From Candidatus Methanoplasma sp. (GTDB lineage Archaea > Thermoplasmatota > Thermoplasmata > Methanomassiliicoccales > Methanomethylophilaceae), in assembly GCA_031288985.1 (NCBI GenBank), contig JAITQH010000081.1, forward strand, positions 1-17,455: a stretch of 17,455 bases of DNA. Direction: 5' to 3'. The stretch's first letter is position 1. The number at the start of each line of letters is the position of its first letter. A program made the translations under genes and the position numbers. The notes beneath the pieces were generated by a model. It worked only from the letters and a program-made list of their open reading frames with translations. It was not told where the DNA came from and did not search any database. Shown here one piece after another: positions 14,201 to 17,455 of the stretch.

Positions 14201-14942
14201 GAAGGATCCGGAATTCGGAAAAGCGGTCAACGAGGAGATGAAGCGCTTTGACAGCGGAGAGGACGTGGGGTTGTTCATAAAGAACATCGAAAGCGTCCAA
14301 GGGGACGAACGCGACGTGATAGTGTTCTCCGTGGGATATGCGAAGAACAGCGAAGGGAAGCTGATGCAGAGGTTCGGATGGCTGAACAACAGAGGCGGCG
14401 AGAACCGCCTCAATGTGGCCATAAGCCGCGCCAAGAAGAAGATCCACATAGTCTCCTCCTTCGACCCCGAAGAGCTGCAGGTGGAGAACTCGAAGAACGA
14501 CGGCCCGAAGATACTGAAGAAGTACCTCCAATACGCACAGGCCGTAAGCAACGGCCGGAAGGATCTTGCGGCCAGCATACTGCTGTCCTTCACGGACAGC
14601 AAACAGAGATCCGTTCAGCCCATAACCGGGGACGCCCCGATAACCGAGCGGGTGTACAACGCGCTGCTGCGCAAAGGATACACCGTGGAGAAGAACGTCG
14701 GCATCGGAGGATACCAGATAGACCTGGCCATAAAGCAGGACGGGAAGTTCATCCTGGGGATCGAGTGCGACAGCAACATCTACGAGATGTCCGACTCCAC
14801 CAGGGAGAGGGACTACCACCGCCTGAAGTATCTGGAGTCCAGGGGATGGCACATCCACCGCGTGTGGACCCCGGGCATGTGGAAGGATCCTCAGCGCGAG
14901 ATAAGCAACATCATCAGGGCGATCGAGCGCACCCAGGCCTGA
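11208..14942 (+). CDS. HRDC-DUF4011-like-SF1 helicase-Vsr/PD-(D/E)XK nuclease fusion, candidate defence protein
   Basis: The 1244-residue protein has, in order: an HRDC-like domain (residues about 5-75, MREMAQRVPTKAEDFSAITG); a DUF4011-like region from about 85 (LRELQKKLINISRGNRLLF); an SF1 helicase with Walker A GPPGTGKS at 401-408, Walker B LIFDEASQM at 822-830, VAGDHKQLRPSS near 847-858, FHYRSKYEEL, ESVQGDERDVIVFS and NRLNVAISRAKK as the later motifs; a charged coiled insertion between Walker A and B; and a C-terminal Vsr-like nuclease (Asp1172 in GYQIDLAI, Glu1186 in LGIECD, then RDYHRLKYLESRGWHIHRVW). This arrangement resembles the helicase-Vsr proteins described as single-gene anti-phage systems (Hhe type). 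Function is inferred from architecture. It stands alone in its operon and overlaps dph6 by 29 bases tail to tail. Confidence 0.88.
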   Translation: MGLEDDLFTELAELREQIRSDRMLSNGRMPMVCSDEAMREMAQRVPTKAEDFSAITGVGQRFVELYGDDFLGVTKKYAMTAARGSNMDNSLAQTLRELQKKLINISRGNRLLFQAKIYKKNAFDLTTIPGLDLMGLLFGKKSSLKLCDTTKSQDDLRFYRHLNEIIREVNRDLRDKGQYDLYIAYPFIEGRLPGNEDFDVRAPLALFPVTLEKDAKSVVLKLDDSRDVVYNNSLVLAFIKFGGRNRPLPNNVIDDYTAEDFAANLVAFYEEQGFPLECSYGLPVPFREYKAGEFPKYLPGDLHVVNNIILGKYPTYSSYIQRDFDELIAGREINAVLEDLVKDLNTGDFYSEAPGPLSLPDLREKGMEASEVDITYINSLNSAQENVITAINKNDELVVQGPPGTGKSQVITGLITSAVNSGKTVLMVSEKKTALDVVYSRLGGLSKYCLMIDDVGNKESFYQQLGSMLESGFPTRGADIVTISESIDRDVSVLSNIADTIYRPGEFGIEPYKLYSMDRWLDLEDKVQFETYKQIKSSVTSNMLSLKYTEIEELHRKFGDRVLVSNFGEYCGCVEAVPWFPLVKPDLSEYSVGEMKADLMNIENQMIDWRGKGFLSKMFSKGKVTREATVFLDKYFKSYGERTVQLVMDDPGKMVTDLDRYDTYASKATVYDKLTENEKIYGRDALKLIKENKSKFEENNDLIYRYILNDHLQRFDAANKAVLQEIQDFDSIVADMDRKIQEKKKITRNRVEEILQENLRYITESKRRGDIVRIIENKRKWSLNKFVNRYSYELFKGVKIWLLTPEVVSEIMPLEMGLFDMLIFDEASQMYVEKGIPSIYRAKKVVVAGDHKQLRPSSLGSGRMEYGSDDDDDEDYEDSAVLEEESLLDLARSRYDNILLNFHYRSKYEELIAFSNYAFYGGKLYVSPNVLQPERPPIEMYRVEGLWDKKSNEAEARKVVELLKDFFRSRRDNETVGIITFNVSQRDLINDMIDEESSKDPEFGKAVNEEMKRFDSGEDVGLFIKNIESVQGDERDVIVFSVGYAKNSEGKLMQRFGWLNNRGGENRLNVAISRAKKKIHIVSSFDPEELQVENSKNDGPKILKKYLQYAQAVSNGRKDLAASILLSFTDSKQRSVQPITGDAPITERVYNALLRKGYTVEKNVGIGGYQIDLAIKQDGKFILGIECDSNIYEMSDSTRERDYHRLKYLESRGWHIHRVWTPGMWKDPQREISNIIRAIERTQA

Positions 14943-15600
14943 GCCGCGCCTCGGTCACCTTCAGGGTGCCGCTGCTCGATCTGACGTCTTCGGTGCAGGA
15001 TACGATCTCTATCGGGCATGAATGCAGAGGAGAGTCCAGGGTGAGCGATTCGTACTCCCCGCCCTCTCCGATGACGCTGATCCCATGCTTGGGGCGCAGA
15101 GCGCGCAGGGCCTCCGCCGCGCCTCGGTCGATGGGGCGGCCGAGCCACGATCTGTCCAGGCCGTCAGCGTAATACCCTATTATCACCGCCTCTATCCCCG
15201 AGTCGATTATCTCTTCGAGGACGATGTCCTGATCCTTTCTCCACAGCGGGGCGATGAGCTTCAGGTTCAGGTCGCCGCAGACGGCGTTCATCCGATCCCA
15301 CTGATAGTCCGACCACACCGCGCCGGCAACGACGCCTTCCGCATCGAGTCCGGACAGAGCGTTTCTGAGACCCTCCATGTCGCCCTCCTCGGTGCCGGAG
15401 CTGGAGGCCCTTATGAGTTCGACGCCCATGGACTCGGCCATGAGCGGCACGACGTTGAGGTTCGGAGTGTGGAATATCCAAGATTCTTCGTCCTCGGGGA
15501 CGATGTTCACGATATAACGGACGTCATGCCCCATCTGCACGGCGAGATACATCGCCAGCGTGGAGTCCTTACCGCCGGAATACAGTGCCGCGAGACGCAT
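14914..15600 (-). CDS. dph6: Diphthine-ammonia ligase (Dph6-type ATP pyrophosphatase)
   Basis: A 228-residue ATP-PPase. The N-terminal PP-loop ALYSGGKDSTLAMYLA binds ATP; VVAGAVWSDYQWDRMNAVC and the C-terminal GISVIGEGGEYESLTLDSPL are signatures of the family that amidates diphthine to finish diphthamide on elongation factor 2. WRKDQDIVLEEIIDSGIEAV lies between them. Length is normal for archaea. ATG 15600 is predicted leaderless, with a TATA box about 25 bases upstream. The last ten codons overlap the helicase gene on the opposite strand. Confidence 0.94.
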   Translation of the reverse strand: MRLAALYSGGKDSTLAMYLAVQMGHDVRYIVNIVPEDEESWIFHTPNLNVVPLMAESMGVELIRASSSGTEEGDMEGLRNALSGLDAEGVVAGAVWSDYQWDRMNAVCGDLNLKLIAPLWRKDQDIVLEEIIDSGIEAVIIGYYADGLDRSWLGRPIDRGAAEALRALRPKHGISVIGEGGEYESLTLDSPLHSCPIEIVSCTEDVRSSSGTLKVTEARLRPGCARSP

Positions 15601-15620
15601 ATGCAGTCATTATTTGCGGA

Positions 15621-15630
15621 TGATATAATG
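15621..15630 (-). promoter_or_regulatory. TATA box of dph6
   Basis: CATTATATCA on the minus strand, centred about 25 bases before ATG 15600, predicts a leaderless messenger. Confidence 0.5.
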
Positions 15631-15718
15631 GTTGACATGCGCGATCCGAAGACCTTGCGGCCGGAAAACAAACGATCCCGCCTGCGGCCCGCCCGCCCGA
15701 TCATGCGGAAGCAGAGGA

Positions 15719-15955
15719 TCAACGGTCGGAATAAACTTTCACGCTGTCCACATATATGCTGCAGTGGATCCTTATAAATCCGGCGGTAATGACGGCATTC
15801 ACACTTTCTCCGCTCTGAAGTTTCGACATCAGGCTGCCTGCCACAGTTCCTTTTTGGCTGTCAACCAAACATCCGTCAATGTAAAGTTCCGCCGAATAGC
15901 CTCTTTTCCTGACCGTGATCGCATGGCCGTTATGATCTGCATTCCATGTCCGCAT
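15719..15955 (-). CDS. Small conserved-looking protein of unknown function
   Basis: The 78-residue protein MRTWNADHNGHAITVRKRG... contains AELYIDGCLVDSQKG, a middle KLQSGESVNAVI and a C-terminal RIHCSIYVDSVKV. Alternating hydrophobic residues suggest a small all-beta domain, and similar short 'LYIDGxLVD...IYVD' proteins are known as hypotheticals, though I can name no function. The frame is open back to 16096 with further ATGs, but a TATA box at 15979-15987 points to leaderless translation from ATG 15955. The longer starts would read through the promoter. Confidence 0.68.
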   Translation of the reverse strand: MRTWNADHNGHAITVRKRGYSAELYIDGCLVDSQKGTVAGSLMSKLQSGESVNAVITAGFIRIHCSIYVDSVKVYSDR

Positions 15956-15978
15956 CGCAATTGCATCCGCAAAGATCA

Positions 15979-15987
15979 TTATAATAC
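15979..15987 (-). promoter_or_regulatory. TATA box of the 78-residue protein gene
   Basis: TATTATAAT on the minus strand is centred about 28 bases before ATG 15955. Confidence 0.5.
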
Positions 15988-16020
15988 CGACCCTGCAAAA
16001 TAGGAAATGCGCAGGCTCAA

Positions 16021-16035
16021 CCGCACTTTGTGCGG
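16021..16035. promoter_or_regulatory. Strong short hairpin upstream of the 78-residue protein gene
   Basis: CCGCAC-TTT-GTGCGG is a perfect six-base-pair inverted repeat with a three-base loop, 34-48 bases upstream of the TATA box on the minus strand. It may be an operator or the end of a transcript from the right. The surrounding 193 bases (15956-16148) otherwise hold the two promoters. Confidence 0.35.
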
Positions 16036-16114
16036 AATTGTGATTGCGCCAAACCCTCCGAAACCACAAGCCCGCCGGACCAAAAAATCCTCCCAAGACA
16101 AGCTTTGTCCGTAC

Positions 16115-16124
16115 GATATAAATA
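16115..16124 (+). promoter_or_regulatory. TATA box of array gene 1
   Basis: GATATAAATA lies about 39 bases before ATG 16158, giving a short leader that carries GGTGG as ribosome binding site. A small inverted repeat, GACAA-GCT-TTGTC (16097-16109), sits just upstream and may be an operator. Confidence 0.6.
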
Positions 16125-16157
16125 CAATTATTACGGTGGCACCATCAGGTGGAAACG

Positions 16158-16337
16158 ATGTCGACGGAATCATTCTATGATTTGCTGGTTATAGACACGC
16201 CCGAGAAGTGGCGCGGGATCGAAAAGGCCTATGCCATATACAAAGAGAGAGGCCACCTGAAACCCGATCCGGAGATCATGAAGAGGTTGGCAGAAGACAA
16301 AGAATACCTCAGGAATATGAAGAACGAAAACAAGTGA
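16158..16337 (+). CDS. Small tandem-array protein, copy 1
   Basis: A 59-residue hydrophilic protein: MSTESFYDLLVIDTPEKWRG, then a helix-rich basic/acidic body (IEKAYAIYKERGHLKPDPEI) and KRLAEDKEYL, ending NENK. Predicted mostly helical, with no membrane segment or cysteine. I choose ATG 16158, preceded by GGTGG at six bases; GTG 16149 in the same frame lies inside that Shine-Dalgarno. It differs from copy 2 at few positions before residue 50, then has a different tail. I recognise no family. It stops with TGA, while the other copies use TAA. Confidence 0.75.
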   Translation: MSTESFYDLLVIDTPEKWRGIEKAYAIYKERGHLKPDPEIMKRLAEDKEYLRNMKNENK

Positions 16338-16365
16338 ACATATCGACCTATCTGAACGGAGCAAG

Positions 16366-16393
16366 CTCAGGAAAAAGCCACAGATGTCCTGAG
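16366..16393 (+). terminator. Inverted repeat after array gene 1
   Basis: CTCAGGA and TCCTGAG form a perfect seven-base stem around a 14-base A-rich loop, 28 bases after the stop of copy 1. Without a strong T-run on the plus strand, termination is only possible, not shown. Confidence 0.35.
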
Positions 16394-16433
16394 TTTCGGA
16401 AATAACCCTCCTCAAGACTAGTTTTGTCCGTAC

Positions 16434-16443
16434 GATATAAATA
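16434..16443 (+). promoter_or_regulatory. TATA box of array gene 2
   Basis: GATATAAATA, identical to that of copy 1 and at the same distance (about 39 bases) from its ATG. Confidence 0.6.
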
Positions 16444-16476
16444 CAATTATTACAGTGGCACCATTAGGTGGAAACA

Positions 16477-16662
16477 ATGGCGACGGAATCATTCTATGAT
16501 TTGCTGGTTATAGACACGCCCGAGAAGTGGCGCGCAATCGAAAAGGCCTATGCCATATACAAAGAGAGAGGCCACCTGAAACCCGATCCCGAAATCATGA
16601 AGAAGCTGGCAGAGGACGAAGAATACTTCAAAGATCCTAAGAATTGGCCCAACGTCAAGTAA
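16477..16662 (+). CDS. Small tandem-array protein, copy 2
   Basis: A 61-residue protein nearly identical to copy 1 through the body (SFYDLLVIDTPEKWR, KAYAIYKERGHLKPDPEIMK), then KLAEDEEYFKDPKNWPNVK in place of copy 1's tail. ATG 16477 follows GGTGG at six bases. High identity in promoter, coding and downstream DNA to unit 1 points to recent duplication. Function unknown. Confidence 0.76.
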   Translation: MATESFYDLLVIDTPEKWRAIEKAYAIYKERGHLKPDPEIMKKLAEDEEYFKDPKNWPNVK

Positions 16663-16708
16663 GTTCCGGTTCTCTGAACGGAACAAGCTCAGGAAAAAGC
16701 CATGCACA

Positions 16709-16723
16709 TTCCGAGTTTCGGAA
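16709..16723 (+). terminator. Short hairpin after array gene 2
   Basis: TTCCGA-GTT-TCGGAA is a perfect six-base stem with a three-base loop between units 2 and 3. Unit 1 has a weaker, bulged version at the same place. Confidence 0.35.
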
Positions 16724-16754
16724 AAACCCTCCTGAAGACAGGTTTTGTCCGTAC

Positions 16755-16764
16755 GATATAACTA
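16755..16764 (+). promoter_or_regulatory. TATA-like element of array gene 3
   Basis: GATATAACTA is at the matching position but with two changes from the TATA box of copies 1 and 2, inside a promoter that has drifted (ACTACCACTACCAC instead of the AT-rich run). Confidence 0.45.
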
Positions 16765-16788
16765 CCACTACCACAGTGACATCATCAG

Positions 16789-16983
16789 GTGGAAACACTG
16801 TCGACGGAATCATTCTCCGATACGCTGGTTATAGACACGCCCGAGAAGGCGCGCCAACTCGCATTGGCATTTGCTCTCGCTGAAAAAAGAGGCCGCGTAA
16901 AACCCGACCAAGCAATTCTGAAGAAGCTGGCCGAGGACGAAGAATACTTCAAAGATCCAAAGAATTGGCCCAACGTCAAGTAA
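16789..16983 (+). CDS. Small tandem-array protein, copy 3, with altered start codon
   Basis: The frame gives STESFSDTLVIDTPEKARQ, ALAFALAEKRGRVKPDQ and KKLAEDEEYFKDPKNWPNVK. The codon aligned with the ATG of copies 1 and 2 is CTG (16798-16800). The only standard start available is GTG 16789, which in the sister copies forms part of the ribosome binding site and would give 64 residues on an almost leaderless messenger. The frame is otherwise intact, so the gene may still be used from GTG or CTG, or may be newly silent. The front and middle match copy 4 while the end matches copy 2, so it is a mosaic. Confidence 0.6.
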   Translation: METLSTESFSDTLVIDTPEKARQLALAFALAEKRGRVKPDQAILKKLAEDEEYFKDPKNWPNVK

Positions 16984-17177
16984 GTTCCGGTGCACCTCGA
17001 GCTTGGAACCCCGGACGATTTGCACTCATGCGCCCCTGCGTTCGATTGCCCTGAAAGGGATGATTGGGGATTTTCCAGAATATGATGGCATGTCTATGAC
17101 ACATCACAAAGTCTGCGATTGCAGAACAATTCAATTCCGGGCATCGGCATCTTAACGCATGCACAATCCTCAATGCA

Positions 17178-17189
17178 GTTTGCGCAAAC
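17178..17189. promoter_or_regulatory. 12-bp perfect palindrome upstream of array gene 4
   Basis: GTTTGCGCAAAC reads the same on both strands and lies 22 bases before the TATA-like element of copy 4. It is absent from the other units. The rest of the 267-base gap 16984-17250 shows only a weak GTTCC/GGAAC hairpin just after copy 3. Confidence 0.45.
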
Positions 17190-17211
17190 CTATTAACTGT
17201 AGTCGCGCCCC

Positions 17212-17219
17212 CTAAATAT
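17212..17219 (+). promoter_or_regulatory. Possible TATA box of array gene 4
   Basis: CTAAATAT is centred about 35 bases before ATG 17251 and leaves room for a short leader with GAGGG. An alternative AT-rich element, CTATTAACTG, lies at 17190. Confidence 0.4.
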
Positions 17220-17250
17220 CGTGTTGCGGTGGTATCTGCCGAGGGAAACA

Positions 17251-17436
17251 ATGTCGACGGATTCATTCTATGATATGCTGGCTATAGACACGCCCGAGAA
17301 GGCGCGCCAACTCGCATTGGCATTTGCTATCGCTGAAAAAAGAGGCCGCGTAAAACACGACCAAGAAATTCTGAAGAAGCTGGCCGTGGACGAAGAATAT
17401 TTCAGGAGCCTGGAGCATGAGCCTGAAAATAAGTAA
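17251..17436 (+). CDS. Small tandem-array protein, copy 4
   Basis: A 61-residue member with MSTDSFYDMLAIDTPEKARQ, LALAFAIAEKRGRVKHDQEI and KKLAVDEEYFRSLEHEPENK. It shares the ALAFA.AEKRGRVK middle with copy 3 and has a private C-terminus. ATG 17251 is preceded by GAGGG at about five bases; the frame is open ten codons upstream. Its promoter region is unrelated to those of copies 1-3, so it may be the older founder. Function unknown. Confidence 0.74.
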   Translation: MSTDSFYDMLAIDTPEKARQLALAFAIAEKRGRVKHDQEILKKLAVDEEYFRSLEHEPENK

Positions 17437-17455
17437 GCTCCACAACATCCCTGCT

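Larger units (their letters stand above)
16089..17436 (+). repeat. Tandem array of four related small-gene units
   Basis: Start-codon positions 16158, 16477, 16798 and 17251 give periods of 319, 321 and 453 bases. The first three units each begin with CCTCC followed by AAGAC and TTTTGTCCGTACGATATAA or a close variant, carry the gene, and end with a tail containing GCTCAGGAAAAAGCCA (tail seen after genes 1 and 2). Unit 4 keeps the gene but has a different upstream region. Confidence 0.9.

Noticed and set aside
15956..16096. Longer version (125 residues) of the small minus-strand protein
   Set aside because: The added residues would be encoded by the promoter and hairpin region and do not resemble the rest of the protein.

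Overview
The window looks like euryarchaeal chromosome, most probably from the Thermoplasmata and perhaps the Methanomassiliicoccales. The firm evidence is archaeal: an eL44-eS27-eIF2alpha-Nop10-PAC2 operon, an intron-containing tRNA-Tyr, a Dph6-type diphthine-ammonia ligase, an archaeal hypoxanthine phosphoribosyltransferase, and archaeal TATA boxes centred about 26 bases before many start codons, so that several genes appear leaderless. The narrower assignment is inference. It rests on nitrogenase-like subunits and on stop-codon use: all 22 supported genes whose 3' end lies in the window stop with TGA (19) or TAA (3), none with TAG, while one TAG lies in frame inside an otherwise intact gene. 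That is the pattern expected of an archaeon that reads UAG as pyrrolysine.

Layout. 2-1455: two translationally coupled nitrogenase component 1-like genes, the first cut by the window edge. 1603-2966: a three-copy 23-bp repeat abutting the TATA box of an AAA_14/DUF4143 ATPase gene that carries the internal TAG. 3011-3122: tRNA-Tyr(GTA) on the minus strand. 3186-5327 (minus): the translation, ribosome and RNP operon. 5462-7363 (plus): hypoxanthine phosphoribosyltransferase, then a TctA-like membrane protein. 7439-8511 (minus): a ferric-reductase-like heme membrane protein coupled to a small membrane-anchored poly-glycine protein. 8841-10229: a 14-helix drug-efflux-type MFS transporter, with a DtxR-like palindrome in the divergent upstream region. 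10219-11119 (minus): a FlK-like hot-dog thioesterase and a multi-zinc-ribbon protein. 11208-14942: a 1244-residue protein joining HRDC, DUF4011-like, SF1 helicase and Vsr/PD-(D/E)XK nuclease parts, a candidate defence protein. 14914-15600 (minus): dph6. 15719-15955 (minus): a small unknown protein. 16089-17436: a tandem array of four related genes for about 60-residue proteins; the first three units repeat promoter, gene and tail.

The core genes (4 to 6.1 kb, dph6, tRNA) serve translation and nucleotide salvage. The accessory part is more unusual: the TAG-interrupted ATPase, the helicase-nuclease and the duplicating small-gene array. The array is the best candidate for something undescribed, because each early unit duplicates with its promoter, one copy has lost its ATG, and that same copy is a mosaic of its neighbours.
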